Source: Amblyornis subalaris
Taxonomy: Eukaryota; Chordata; Aves; Passeriformes; Ptilonorhynchidae
DNA length: 64,000 bases
Assembly (NCBI GenBank): GCA_018881555.1
Contig: JACAXG010000166.1
Location: 1,180,956-1,244,955 of the forward strand
Direction: 5' to 3'
Shown: positions 24,661-37,415 of the stretch, in pieces
Layout: every line of letters starts with the position of its first letter
How positions within the stretch are numbered: the first letter of the stretch is position 1
Translations under genes and position numbers: made by a program
Notes under the pieces: model-generated
Seen by the model: the letters and a program-made list of their open reading frames with translations, nothing else
The model's database searches: none
What the model was told of the DNA's origin: nothing

Positions 24661-27489
24661 ATATTATTATTTCTACTGAAAATAAGTTGAAAGTAGTGCA
24701 ACATAAAACTATGTTGCCTTTTAAAAGAAGTTCACTGAAGATGCATTTGTAATGATATGTCCTGGGTTTTTGCACAGCCAGTGAAGTTTTATATCAAACA
24801 TCTAATAATGTACCTATCGGAGAGGCCCAGGTATAATTTAGGAAAGCCTATCTATTCCCAGCACACCNCTGAGAATAGTGTAAAGAAATACTTTCTTTCC
24901 TGGTTTAATTTCCAGCATATCTGTTTGTAGGAACTGTGCACTACTTCATTATGTATAAATACATATTTTTTCCCTACAGGCAATCACCACATAACACATA
25001 GAGGCTGCAGACCTTAACTGTACATAAATAAGTAGTCCCATAAGGACTTGCTACAGAGACTGTATTTTCTGATACTCAGAAACAATTCTCCTGCTCTTTT
25101 GTTAGATCTCTAATTTCATTATGCACCTAAAAATACAGGACAATGAACCAAGCCAGATCCTCACACATTAGGAAACCACATGCATGCCTACAGTACATGG
25201 AATTCATGGCTCAGAAAGTCACTTGAAAGGTGTCCAGCCTGTAACTCTTCTTTTGTCATACCAAGATTTGATGCCAATCCATGTGTGTCAGGCATGAATT
25301 GTAACTTCACAGTAACCTTCTTTACTGCACTGCTTAATATTTTATCCTCAATACCACAAGGTGAGTTCATACATTGAACTAAAAAAAAAAAAATTCAGTT
25401 CGGCATTAGACAAAATTCAAATTTGAAGAACCAAGCCAAGAATTTTATTTTATTTCAATAGGAAAACTCTTGTTTTGCCCATTGTGCAATTATGGACACA
25501 AATGTATAAACCACAGACATCAAGGAGGGAAGACGAGTCCTGTACAAAAAAAGTTTACAAGTACTTTGCTCATCTGCTATACTGGTGTCTGGAATAAAGA
25601 TGAAGTACCAATTAAAAAAGACTTAAAAGTCTTGAAAGAATGAGGAGGAATAGGTCTCCCTGGTACCTGGAGCCCTTTTTCTAAGGGTAAGGAAATTGAA
25701 ATCTGTCTGCTGAGTTCTGTCCTCACAATCTGGTTGCCTAATAGCATCCTGTAGCACTGTGAAGTGGTACAGATGGTGATGAACTGGAACCTCAGATTAA
25801 AAATATGTCCAATATGAGGAGAGACTACGCAAGTTGAAATTCCATCATTTTGAAATTATCTGAGGAGGAAAGCAGTGGCGTAATTACAGTACTTACATTT
25901 TTGAATAGGATAAATAAGGTCAACTCAAGCTGCTATGTGGACTCCAAAAAAAAAAAAGGAATTTAATTGTTAGTTAAATAAAAAATAAACTCAGAGCAGA
26001 TGTTTCTAAGTACTTTTTCATCTAGAGAGTTAAAGTGAAATGGTAGCTGTATCAAACAGAAAAAAATTATTAGCTCATTCTACAAAAAGCTAAAAAGACA
26101 CAAGCAATAGGCTATGGAAGGAACCTGGAAATATTATTTTTAGATGCCTGAATAACACCCGTTAAAAAATTTTTTTTCCANTTCTCACTCTGCCTTTAGT
26201 TATAAATTAATAACACACATTCTGGCAGAAATAAAAGTATATTACACACTTGCCTCTGAAAACACAGGTGAAACATATCTTCTCAGCCACACAAATAAAT
26301 CCAGGCTCTCAGTATCCTGACTCTAATAACAGTCTGTGAAAGCAGGTGTTTGTTTCAAGCATTCCTGTTTATTTTACACTAAAGTCATATAATGCCATTA
26401 TTGCCCACTTATAAAGATTTAGAAGACTAGATACATTCTGCTCCAAAAGTGATGGCAGTTTTCATAGACCAGTGTAATTTTCAGTACAACAGAAAGAACA
26501 AATCAGTGCTTTAATGATGGAGTAGATATTGAGATTAAACACAGCGGGTCAGCAAAACCTGCCTGGATTTCAAAAAAACAGCTCATGAACTGAGATTTTA
26601 AGAGTAGGGTGAACTTTCCTTGACTTCTCCACTGTTTCTGCATCAAGAAATGTTCCCTTTGGCTCACATGCCCCATTTTGTACATCTACTACGCAACAGA
26701 TACACTAAACAACAAATTCAGCAAATACTAAACAACATCAAACACTGTTCAGCAACTGTTTTCCAGTTTTACCTAACCATAAGTCAGCCTTTTCCATGCA
26801 ATTAGGTCATGTAAGAACGGATGCAATGCCAACAGCAGCTGCTTTATGTAACTCACTTCAGATCTTTCCCAAGGTGAAGAATTTTGCCAGTCATCACATA
26901 ATGGACGGTGGTGGTTCTTTCAGGAGTTTGAGCCCCGTGGTCAGACACCCATGCTGTAGCACTGCCTCTGTCATCGCTGGCCTTCCATATCATATCCAGC
27001 ACTGCTGAATTACAGAGACCTTTCAAACGACAACTAACTCCCTAGAGTCCCTCTCTGAAAAGGACTCCTCTTTCCCAAGATCAGTGATGATATTCTGACA
27101 TGTAGAACACTCGGCATACACGTACAGCATATATGAATATCCATGCCAAAAGAAAAACTCAAACTATTCCATTGAAAATTAAGTTCTTAAACTTTCCAGT
27201 TTTCCNTCAGAGGTGCAAGTCAAGATGTTCTGTTGCCTGAAGGAGATCAAGAGCATCACTGTGATTTCTTTGTTTCGTTCCTCTAAACAATTCCTGTCTG
27301 ACACATCCTAAAAGTCATTTCAAACAGAACCTGAATACCCAAAGGCACAGCTGAATTTCTGTGCCAGAGCGCTCTGCTCAGCCTATGCCCTCACACAGAA
27401 CTAACCAGACTTCTCAGGCAGCTCCTGTGTGAGCAAACAGCGAGTATTTCTTGAGTATATGATTGATACCTGGCTTAGAATGTTTCACC
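24661..27489. other. non-coding stretch
   Basis: AT-rich sequence with poly-A runs near 25381 and 25946. Two short opposed open frames at 25180-25377 overlap on the two strands and have no family signal. No repeat family was recognised. Confidence 0.5.
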
Positions 27490-27605
27490 CCAGCGTAACT
27501 GCTGTCACGTCTCCATCCTTGGAGAGACTCAAAAGCCATCTGGAGATGGTTGGAGGAGATGACCTCCAGAGGTACTTTCAGCCTCAACCATTCTGCCATT
27601 CAGTG
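27490..27605 (+). mobile_element. CR1 LINE 3' fragment
   Basis: Matches a CR1 3' UTR subtype carrying 'ctccatccttggagag' and 'gatgacctccagaggtac', then a 'cagcctcaaccattctg' end that replaces the more common 'caacccaaacc' form. It is a different and more diverged CR1 subfamily from the copy at 5005-5200. Confidence 0.8.
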
Positions 27606-28124
27606 AGGGCCCAAAGTATAACTGTTAAAGGCTTAACAGGCTTTAACAGGCTACATGAAGCACTTTTTACTGGATTTCCACGCATAGATTTTATGTGTCT
27701 TCATTTATCAGGCCTTAATTTGTGTCTTTCTTCTCTATTTGAATCTTCAGGATTGCACCCAGGCTGCCTGCAAGGCACATCTGGGTGGTAGGAATGAAAC
27801 TATCGAGCACATAGAGACCATTTCAATGGACCATACGACTCCTTGAGTGGCAATTTTCAATCATTATTCTGACGGATATTATTCTTCATGTTTCGTGCAC
27901 ATAATTTTTTGTGTGCAAGCGATTCCTCCTTTATTTACTAATTGTATGGGAAGTTGCTAAAAACAGCAAGAAGCCAAACAAGAATAAAGGTCCAGCAGTA
28001 CCTTTGCCCACATTTGGAGAAGCTGATTATGTGCCATCTTGATTCTTAAATGGGATCTTTCTCTAGCTCTCCAGAAGAATCAAAAAATCTTTCCTTTGCC
28101 TACCAAAACAACTCCGTGAATAAG
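27606..28124. other. non-coding stretch, nothing recognised
   Basis: AT-rich sequence between two CR1 fragments of opposite orientation; no gene recognised. Confidence 0.5.
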
Positions 28125-28265
28125 GATTTCACCTTGAACCTCAAAGATCATCTCACTTCACCTCCCCTGTCTTGGGCAGGGACACCTTTCGCTAGACCAG
28201 GTTGCTTAGTGCCGCATCCAGCCTGGCCTTGAACACTTCCAGGGATGAGGCATCTGCAATGTGCC
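28125..28265 (-). mobile_element. CR1 LINE 3' fragment, antisense
   Basis: The + strand shows the complement of the CR1 3' UTR: 'cctcaaagatcatct', 'gggcagggacacctttcgc', 'tagaccaggttgct', then 'cagcctggccttgaacact' and 'tccagggatgaggcatc'. It is 5'-truncated, with the tail repeat lost on the left. Confidence 0.88.
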
Positions 28266-30160
28266 ATAGATGTGAGCCCCTCACTTTTGGCTGCCCCTCT
28301 CGTGTTGTGTTTCGGGGATGCAGAGCAGCGTCACCCCTCTGGTACAGCTCGGCAGAGCAACCAGCGAGTCAGCACACCTTGAGCAGGCAGNTTTTGAATA
28401 CAGGGAAGTGAACATGAGGGCCAAAGGAGGGCCATGGACTAGCAGGGGTTTTTTTGAAGGCTCCTAAATGTTCCTGTTCAGATGAAAATGGAAACACTGG
28501 CACTGTTTTCTTGCCCTGAAGTAGCTGATTTCATCTAAATGTTACACAGTCNTAAAGGAATTGGAAGGGTGAAAGCAGGAGGCAACTTGAAAAAAGAAAA
28601 GATTTAGTATTTTCAGGGTAGGGTTTATCGCTTTGTTCTACACCATTAATTATACATATCATGCATCTGATCTGACAGTTTTATATGCTTTGTATCTTAG
28701 GTGAATCTTTTCCCTGGGAGGGAGGAAAGAGAAATTAAAAACTTGCCAGGGTTAAGACTCAGGAGAAGAGCTCCCTTGTCTGGATATTATTACATTTTTT
28801 AAAGTCTATACAGTTTCTGAACACAATTTTCAAAGCAAAAAAATGTGTCTAAAACTTGGATCCTTAAACTCACACTTCAGAAACTTAAATAAGAAGCTTG
28901 ATGTAATGCTGAACAGCCAATAATCCCAGAAATGCCAGAGACCTGCTGAATGCTGTGCAGGCTGAAAAATCAAGCCAGCAAACTGCAGATACTTCAGGTT
29001 TTCATGAAGATATAGTTGTTGAAAATTCCTTGATTAGCTGGAGAACAGACCTGTGGTCATCTTACAGCAGAAGAAGGAAAATGGATAATTTAGATTTAGA
29101 TGCTAAAATTGAGGTCTAGGAAAACTTGCTTCCTAGCTAACTCTGAATCTAAGTTTTGAAGCTTCACCTGTAAAATGGCCATAACATTTTTTCCTACCAT
29201 TTNTGCTAAGCTCAGAATCTCTCCAAAGACCCAATATCCTTACTATGTTTATGGAATATATATACCCAGACACTGCTTTGGTGTACGCCAGAATAGTATC
29301 GCACCAGGCTAGGGAACACAGACTAGGGCTAATACCTACTTCTTAAATATCTGCATTATTGGAAGAAAAGTCCATCTTACTTGGTCACATCCTTAGCCCC
29401 CCTCTCGCCCTCCCTTCTGCCTGTCTTTGTCGGGTGCCCATGCCTCCCAACCAGACCTGTTGGTGCCCCAGGTAGGCTCTATGTTTTATAGCCTTATCCA
29501 CCTTATCCACCCACNCAACCAACACTGGAATAGCATGGCTCCATGATTTTGGACTTGGNATCCTTTGCTTGGTTTTGAACCTTAAAACTGAGGAGAATTT
29601 ACCACTAGGACCTGGCTGAGCACATTCCTAGCACATCGTGAAATGGCCCTGTCTCAGCCAGTTTCGAGCTTATTAATTTACGGGAGAGATTTTAGGCTTC
29701 CCAAATGGCCCATCTATTAATAGGCAGCTTGATGATCAGCAGGCTCCTGCCCTGTAACTTTGATTTAAGTACATCTCCCTTGCTGCAGCCGACGAACAGC
29801 GTGGGAGCTGCCCAGCACCGTATCTGAACTCCTGCTTTGCCGAGCCCACGGCTTTGCACGGGCAGCAGTCACTCCTCNTAAGAGTTTGCACTTCTTCCCT
29901 GAGCCCTCCAGCCTTGTTTTTGGAACATCTAACGTNAACCTTCTGTGGCTGACCCTTGCTGTATTTAACAAGTATCTTTTGTTTCAGCGGCTTCTCTGCT
30001 AATCTCACACTCGGGTGCGATCGCTGTTGACGAGGGGAGCCCCTTTGTGGAGCTGCTGCTGCAGAGGCCCTTCAGCTTAAATGGAAGTGACAGCACTTCA
30101 GCAAGGCCTAACGCACATTCTTTGACAGAATATAGATTCACAAAGNGAAGTAATTCTTGC
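28266..30160. other. non-coding stretch, GC-richer near 29740-30130
   Basis: Several Ns occur. 29740-30130 is GC-richer with scattered CpGs and an open reverse-strand frame of 90 codons. That frame contains two unknown residues and has no family resemblance or clear splice bounds, so I do not call a gene. Confidence 0.45.
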
Positions 30161-30232
30161 TGCTGTCATAAAACACTGCTTTTTTCAAACGTCAGCACCA
30201 TATGGCGCTGCCGTCAATAGAGCAACTGCTAC

Positions 30233-30245
30233 CACCATCTACTGG
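30233..30245 (-). promoter_or_regulatory. CTCF-like core motif
   Basis: On the reverse strand CCAGTAGATGGTG fits the CTCF core pattern CCASYAGRKGGCR at all positions except one (T in place of C near the end). It sits in a small non-AT-rich patch (30185-30265) that also contains CCATATGGCGCTGCCG. CTCF acts as an architectural DNA-binding factor. Occupancy is not knowable from sequence. Confidence 0.3.
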
Positions 30246-33200
30246 CAAACACGCGGAAGGGAAAGAACAGAGGGCGTGCATTGCCTTCGAGTGGGTCTCA
30301 GCAGGAAAAAAACCCAAGAAATACAGTATTTGATCGTCTTTCAGATGTCATCAGCCAGCACCACACTAGTGACAGCTCTCCAGTAGCCTTGGTAGGGAAG
30401 AGCCTGAAGAATCAGCTCCAAAGTAAAGCCTATTTATTCCTTGCCGCTCACGGATGGTACTTTACTGCCCAGTTCTGCCTTGCAGCAAGACAAAGCCTGG
30501 CTAATCTGCTCTCTGCACTGCTTTTACTTGGAAAACATCACTAGGAAGAGGTGCCACAGGAGAGCAGGGAGGGCATCGCACGCAAGTGCTCTAAATATGG
30601 GTCCTGACACAAGACTTCTGTATCTGAGAGGAATTCAGGATAGATGGAGCTATGTCAGCATTACAAAGTAACTGGGAATTATAAAAAAAGTTGAAAAAAA
30701 ACCAAAAGACTGTGCTGTAGTACTATAATTCACTGTGATTCTGATTCAAATATTGTCAAATAAGAACACCTCCTTTTGCACCATTGGGAATTAAAGCAAA
30801 CATTAGACAAAGTGTACTGATGGAGAATGTTGATACTTCATAAAAACTTTTCTGATTTAATTGTAAAACTATCTTTCCTTAGAGGGATGATGATGCAGTT
30901 GACTTAGAGATATTAAGCACAGATTCCTGGGGTTTTTTTGAACTTGAGTCTAAATGAACATGGAGGCAAATAACAGTTTAAGAAATCACAGTGTATTTCC
31001 CCATTTTTCACTGACACTGATTGAAAGATAATTGAGGGTCTTGGATTAGGTTCTAACATGAGGCGAATAAATTAATGCTGTCGTATTCAATCAATTTTGG
31101 TTGTGTTCTCTGCATAAATCAAGTCCAGAAGAGGTCTTAGCTAAGGCATTTAATTCCAATTCTTTCACCTGACAATAAAAACGCAGCCAGATTGAGATTA
31201 TTTTATGCTCATTTATAGACCATCACAAGGGTTCATAAAGAAATGCACCAACACCTCCATCAGAATCAGATATTCAGACTCACAACCAGACAAATCAAGA
31301 CATGTTGAAGTCCCAAAGCCCTCACCCCACCTTTTTTCCTAAGCGGTGCATGGGTCGTCTCTGCTCTAATCTACAGGACAAATGACAGCCCGAATCTGGT
31401 GTTCTGCCTAGACGTGAAGACATCTGACAACCAGTTACTCTCTTGAAGAGACTATCCCATTTGAGGCAATGGTCAGCAACTTTCAAGCTTCCAGACAGTG
31501 ATGCTGATTCATTGCCACTTAAATCTTCACAATCTCCTGCTATCCTTTACCGGATAGAGGGCACAAACTAGAGCTGAACGCCAAGGAGTAAGAACTGGTA
31601 CAAACATGATGTAACACAGTGAAGTTGTGAGCCAAGGTCTGTTTTACCAGCCAAATTGCATCCCATTGAACTATTTGAAATGATGAAACCATCATTTCTT
31701 ATAAGTTGTGCTCTGCATCAGTGCCCAACACCAAATACTGCCAAGAAGCCTTGCTGTATTTCACTTTAAGTAACCCAGGCACTTGGAATATTCCTCAGAC
31801 TGCAGACCCCCTCTGCCTACTTCCATCAGCTGAGAACCCAACTGTGCTCCCACAATTCACTGCATTCTTTGAGAGACTGTGATACTTTATAAAAATTTTA
31901 TCCAAAAAGTTGTGACCCAGTCCAAGCTCTGCACAGTCTCAAGAAGCAGCCCCTTGAATTGTCATTCTGCTTCATTCAGGAGACAATTCCCCTTTTCTTC
32001 CCTGAAGTGAAACGTTTGTTGAAGAAACCTACCCTCAGCTGAGAGTTGTAACAGCTGTTGCTTTAGGACTTGGGATGAAATCACCACTCAGATCTAAGAT
32101 CATAAAATTTCCCATCCCTTGTGTTATGTGCCAAGTACATCTCTGTGCTATTGTCCTAAAAGATATATGGAGTCCTAACTGCTGGGATCCAAATGCCAGC
32201 GAGACCCAGGCTTAGATTTGGAGAGTTCACCAGTAAAACAATCTAAACTGCTGCAGAGCTTGTGTTACGAATTGTCTGCTGCCTCTGCCTCGCTCCGCCA
32301 GCCCCTCCTGGATTGCCAGTGGCTCTTGAACCTCATCTTGACAGCTCTGTGACCAGTTTGTGTTTGATCAGTGCTCCCACACCTACATACAACAACCTTG
32401 CTCCACATTTGCCTATCGATCCTTTCGTTCACTCCTTTTTCCTTCACCAAATATCAGCAGTCCTCTCTTCTTTTCCAGGCTCCCTTCCCTGGCATACAGT
32501 GGGGGCACTGCCACGGGGGCTTATGGAAGAATTTTCATTTAAAAGAAAATCTTTAAACTTCCTTTGATATAAACACCTACAACTGACATGTTTCTTCCCA
32601 TGCCAGAGGGCAAAATACCACCTCGTGATAGTTTGAACAGTCCTTCAAGTGCTCCAGAAGAATCTGAGAAGTAAGAAAACAGAAGAAAGGAAAACGGTTT
32701 GTCCAAGCCTCTCTGCACCAAAATAATGCAATTTCTCCGATGTTTTGTAATTTACTTATTTTGAAATTAAGGTTAGAAATCAAAGTAAATAGTTCTGCCT
32801 TTTTGTCCTTTATTTCACTTCCTCTTACAAGACTGTTGCAAATAGTATTATCTCTTTAGAATACCTGTTACTTTGCTACAGTCTTTTTGGCTTTTCACAT
32901 GGTCAAATGTCCAAGGAATGTTGTTTCTCTGCATGAAAAAACCTAGATAGCCCAGATTTTATATTTGGTTACTTCACTTATCCATAAAAGATAATTGGTT
33001 TGTTGTTTTCCTCCAAGTCTTACCCTGGATTTTAATAACCTGTGACTGGAGGAAGGTAGTTTTGTGGTAAAAGCATAGTATAGTCTTGATTCTCTGTGAC
33101 TTTCTTTATGTTCTATTTCTGGGCCTAATTCTGACACTGTAAATCCTGTCAGATGCTGCAGGTACATGTTATCTCCATTTTCTCTATTTCCTACTGATTA

Positions 33201-34724
33201 TTTTATGAAGACATTCAGCATATTATGGATTTGAGCTTTGCTGGTGCCAACCTCTCCCAGCTGGGTGAGAAAACAGAACTGAGCTCTCTGCTTGTATCTT
33301 CTTCAATAAAGAAAATTGGGAGGNATTGAAAGCATCTAAATACTGAAAAATTCATCAAAACTGAGGTGTTGAAGTCTTCTTTTCTAAGGTAACTTGGTTG
33401 TTAGATGTCCAGTCACTACACCATGTGTGTCAGTAGGACTTACACACTCCTGAGAATTTTATGCAGCAAATGTTTCTTCTGTTGCAGCAGTGCAGCAATG
33501 TTTATTAATTGCTCCAAGAGCCTTAGATGAAAGGACTTGCAAATGTAGAATACACTATTCACTCTCATTAATTCATTTCATAAACTACCTCAATGACCCC
33601 CTCCTGATGTCCTTCTTAAGCTGCTGCTGCATCTGGAGCTGTTTCCAGTTACAGTTGGGATTAGCATGAGACAAAATGCAAATTTGAATAACCTGGCTGT
33701 GAAATAAAAAGAACAGGCTGTTCACAGCATTTTTATTTGCATTATTATGTATTTTTATATATCCTGCAAACATTAATGAACAAGCAAATGTTGACTGTCA
33801 GGCTGCCTTCTTTCTGTTTAATGCATTTCCTCATAATAAGCTATGATCCTCTACATTTCCCTCCAAACCCTGTTGCCTGAGCTATTCATTAATACTCCAA
33901 CTAAAAAAATTCTTCAGGTAAATTCTTCTGCATCTTTATTACTTCTGTAAGAATCCAAAGAATGCTGGACATGTACCAAAGAAACAACTCCCCTTGCAGA
34001 AATAAGAAATCCCTATTTATTTGCTATGAAGTGGAATAGGTTGTTTTAAAATGAACTGATGAAATAAACCCAACAAAAATAGTGCCATAGGATTCAAGCA
34101 TGATTGAGCAGTTGCAGCTGCTTTAAAAAACACAATCTTCTTTAAAATATGTCTTTTTCTTCAAGGAAAAAAACTCCAAATCTTCAGGGTAAGATTACCC
34201 CTTATTTGATGTAAAAGAAAATAGTTCAGTGTAATCAGCTTTCTTCATCTCACTAATGAATAAGTCAAATTCATTTCAGGAACAGATTAGACTTTTTCAT
34301 GATGTGACATACCCTGGAATGCTATTAATGCTTTGTGCTGCACACACAGTGTTCGTTTTGAACTACCTATGCCCTGTTCACAGCACTTTAAATGATTACA
34401 TAGTAGGTGTGTGTTTATATATAGTATGTAATCATCTCAAATGCTGGGATTGCAANGTGAATAGGTAATAAGAAATAAACTCTACTTTTGATTACATAGG
34501 CCTGTGATTAATTGTTTGAACTTTGGTAAATGAAAAAGACTTAATTAATTTAGGAAAAAAAAAAAAACCAAAAAAAACCAACAGCTCCTGAAAATGGGGT
34601 GTTATTATTTAAGGTTAATACATATTTTATGGGGTTTATGTGCACAATATAGCACCTTTTTGGGTTTTGTTTCATTTTTTATTCAATTTGGTTTATTACT
34701 TTATTCATTGATTTCCCATAATAA
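30246..34724. other. long non-coding stretch
   Basis: Mostly AT-rich with pyrimidine-rich patches. At about 32260-32570 there are open frames on both strands in several registers, which shows pyrimidine bias rather than coding. No transposon family or exon was recognised. A poly-A stretch lies at about 34554-34582. Confidence 0.45.
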
Positions 34725-34800
34725 TGCTTGTGCTTATATACTGCCTTTCAGTTGGGCTCATAAAGTACTCTACAAGCATTAATGTATTTTTCTCACCCCT
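34725..34800 (+). repeat. MIR-like SINE fragment
   Basis: The words 'gcttatatactgcctttcag', 'gctcataaagtactctacaa' and 'gcattaatgtatt' follow the order of the MIR-type sequence 'cttatatagcgcctttca...ctcaaagcactttacaaacattaat'. Only the 5' half is recognisable. It is diverged and old. Confidence 0.5.
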
Positions 34801-35089
34801 TTTATTTACATTCCCCTTCTAATGAAACTATCATAGACTAGCTGTNTATAAATTACACTAAGAGAACAAGAGAAGCAGAAGGCAGAATCTGTATCAGACA
34901 GGAAAAAAAAATTAAAATTACTGGAACAAAAGCCCCAAATGTCACATCCCAGGTGGCTGTTCCACCTCCTGGTCTGCCCTCGCCAAGGAGAAGTAGGATT
35001 GTGGACAGTGTGGCTGCTTTGGGGCTGAGCCAGCTATACAGAGATCACTCAGACATCGGGTTAACCTGCTTTTAAAAATTTCCTATTAC
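34801..35089. other. non-coding stretch, nothing recognised
   Basis: Sequence between the MIR-like fragment and the ancient LINE; no motif recognised. Confidence 0.4.
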
Positions 35090-36950
35090 AGAGNTTGTCT
35101 GTGGAGAGCACAGACTCTGTTCTCACCGTGAACTACCCATGCTGTTCGAAACTTTTCCTTAATGTCTAATCTAAATCAGTTGATTCAGGTTTAGCTCATT
35201 ACTCCATGTCTCAATTGACTTGGACACAGAGAAAAATTGCTCCCTACTTTTGCAGCAGTCTCTTCTCAGTTTGAAGGCAATTATCCTGTAGCACCTGTGT
35301 CTTCTTTCCTCTTCAGATGAAATAACAGCAGTTCATTAAATCTTCACCAGTAGTCATTCTCATTGCCTTATACTTGCCAGTCTCTGGTGTTACCCTCCAT
35401 GAAGCCGAGTGTTGGAAACAGACCTCAGATTTCACCAGAGTGCCTTCACTTACCCTGCAGGGCTTATTTCTTCTTACAGAATATCCTGAGTTGGAACAGA
35501 TCCACGAGGATCATTGAGTCCAGCTCCTGGCCCTGTACAGACACCCCAACAATCCCACCCTGTGCCTGAGAGCGTTGTCCAAACGCTCCTTGAGCTCTGG
35601 CAGCCTTGCGGCCGTGACNGTTCCCTGGGGAGCCTGTTCAGTGCTTGACCACCCTCTGGGGGAAGAACCTTTTCCTGATATTCAACCTAACCCTCCCCTG
35701 ACCCAGCTCCAGCCTCGGGTCCTGTCACTCGTCATCAGCGAGAAGAGACCATTGCCTGACCTTGTGCATCCAGTGAGTGCTTGTGTTTTGCACAACAGAT
35801 TGGAAGTGTTTATTTCGACTGGTGATGCTTAGTAAGAGCCCAGATCTTCCCCTGCAGATCCGCCACCAGCTTATTCTGAACTGGCACGGCTGGTTATCCT
35901 GGTACAGTTGTATTGTGGGTCAGCATTGTACAGTTCATATTTGTCCTTAATTCAACTCCACTATTTTTGAGACCATTTCTCTAAATTATAAAGCTATTGN
36001 AAAAAATTTTCTTATTTTCCCAGCAAGCCTGAATCTGCCTAGGGTGGTATTGTCTGCTTATTTACTAAGCATAACCTTTGCTTCATCATCCAAGTTTTTG
36101 ATGAAAAAGTTACTGCTGCACCCAGAGTACACAGGATCCTGCTTGAGTCTGGCAGTGAGTCATTAATAACCTCTCTGTGAAGGTGGCTTTCCAGACAGTT
36201 CTGTATCAACCTTAGGGCAGTTTAATTACAGACATGCTTTTCCCAGTCTGCTTTGGAAGCTGCCATGTTATGCTTACAAAGCTCAAAGTACACCATGCTG
36301 GCTACTTCTACTATAGCCACTCTATTCTTTCATAGGAAAAAAAAGCAGTTTTGAGAATTGGATAATTTGTTTTTGACAGATCTTTGTTGTTTCACACTTC
36401 CTTGGGTTCATTTTGTTCTGTGCTGTGTTTGGAAATTTTCCTTACAAATTATTTGTTTCTTTGGTATTTTTTTCTGGGAAGGCTGTCTGGTTTGTAATTC
36501 CTCTGATCTTCCTTTTCCCTCCTTTTAAAGATAAGGACTGCATTTACTCTTTTCCAAGATCTAGGACTTCATAAATCCTCCACACTTTCTCANAGGTAAT
36601 TTTTGGTGCCTCTATTTGATTCACCTCGTTCATAGCTCCCAATGAAGAGAGACCAAGTCCACCCAATTTCACAAGTCAAACGTTGCTTAGATCCCTCTGA
36701 TGATTTCTTCTCCTGGTGTAGCTCCAAATCCTGCTTCTCTGCCACTGTTCACGTGCAGCTGATCTTCCTGCGGAGAGCTGAACTCTGATCTATAGGAAAA
36801 AACTGGTATGAAGTATGTTGGCTTTCTCAGTGGTACCTATCAGAAAAATTGCTCTCTAAAGCAGTATTCCAGCACTCTCCATCACGGATGATCTCTCTAT
36901 TCTTTCTTGGAGTGTCATATTCTGTGCCCTAATAAAGAGGCTGACTACTG
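35090..36950 (-). mobile_element. ancient L3/CR1-clade LINE, antisense, interrupted
   Basis: The + strand follows, block after block, the complement of the old reptile and bird L3/CR1 element. Examples are 'cttttccttaatgtctaatc', 'cccagatcttcccctgcag', 'gagaccatttctctaaatta', 'tcatcatccaagtttttgat', 'ctggtttgtaattcctctga' and 'ccttttaaagataaggactg'. On the reverse strand at about 36482-36575 one frame still reads 'SWKRVNAVLIFK' and then 'KEDQRNYKP'. These match the conserved N-terminal reverse-transcriptase blocks W(K/R)..N..P(I/V)FKK and ED..NYRP of LINE ORF2. Many stops show that the element is dead. A younger CR1 sits inside it at 35475-35770. The right border is approximate. Confidence 0.8.
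35475..35770 (-). mobile_element. younger CR1 fragment nested in the ancient LINE, antisense
   Basis: The + strand shows the complement of an avian CR1: 'agaatatcctgagttggaac', 'aggatcattgagtccagctc', 'ctgagagcgttgtccaaacg', 'tccctggggagcctgttca' and 'ccttttcctgatattcaacc'. The ancient LINE is recognisable on both sides (to about 35410 on the left, from about 35840 on the right), so this copy inserted later, in the same orientation. Confidence 0.88.
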
Positions 36951-37229
36951 CAATGACCAGAATAACTCCCGCAGAATCCCACTTGATACATCCTTCTAGT
37001 TGTATCTTATATTGTACAACATATCATTATTAAACCAGTCTGATCAGTATAAAGGGCTAGTTGGGCATCTTCCTACTCCTTCCACTTCTTGTACAAGATT
37101 GTTTCAAAAATACAGATTTGACAGGAGGCTTGAGCAGTGTCCATGAAAGGCTCTTTAACCACAGGCACTCACCACTTGCATTCTGCTTGGCCTTTAACAG
37201 ATTTCACCTACATGGTTACAAAATATANG
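36951..37229. other. non-coding stretch, nothing recognised
   Basis: Short gap between the ancient LINE and a MIR-like copy; no motif recognised. Confidence 0.4.
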
Positions 37230-37415
37230 GCAGTGGCACAACACTTGACATCAGAAGAGTTCAAAGCACTTTCCACATGAAACTTTTTAATAAGGCAAAA
37301 GTAAGTAAAGTGACTTTCCGGAGGTTGCCCAGCAAGTTATGGGCTGAGCCAAGAACGCAGTCCAGACCTCCCAAATCCCAAGCCAGTGCTCCATCATTAT
37401 GCCATCCAGCCTCCC
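37230..37415 (+). repeat. MIR-like CORE-SINE
   Basis: It follows the MIR order: 'caaagcactttccacatgaa', 'taagtaaagtgactttcc', 'ggttgcccagcaagttatgg', 'gctgagccaagaacgcagtc' and a 'gccatccagcctccc' end. The 141-codon open frame over this stretch (37061-37486) is therefore SINE-derived and not a gene. Confidence 0.7.

Noticed and set aside
27429..27791. 120-codon open frame on the + strand
   Set aside because: Its central part is a CR1 3' UTR fragment, which is non-coding in the element itself.
30190..30210. CCATATGG considered as a serum-response (CArG) box
   Set aside because: The CArG box needs six A/T bases between CC and GG; here there are four.
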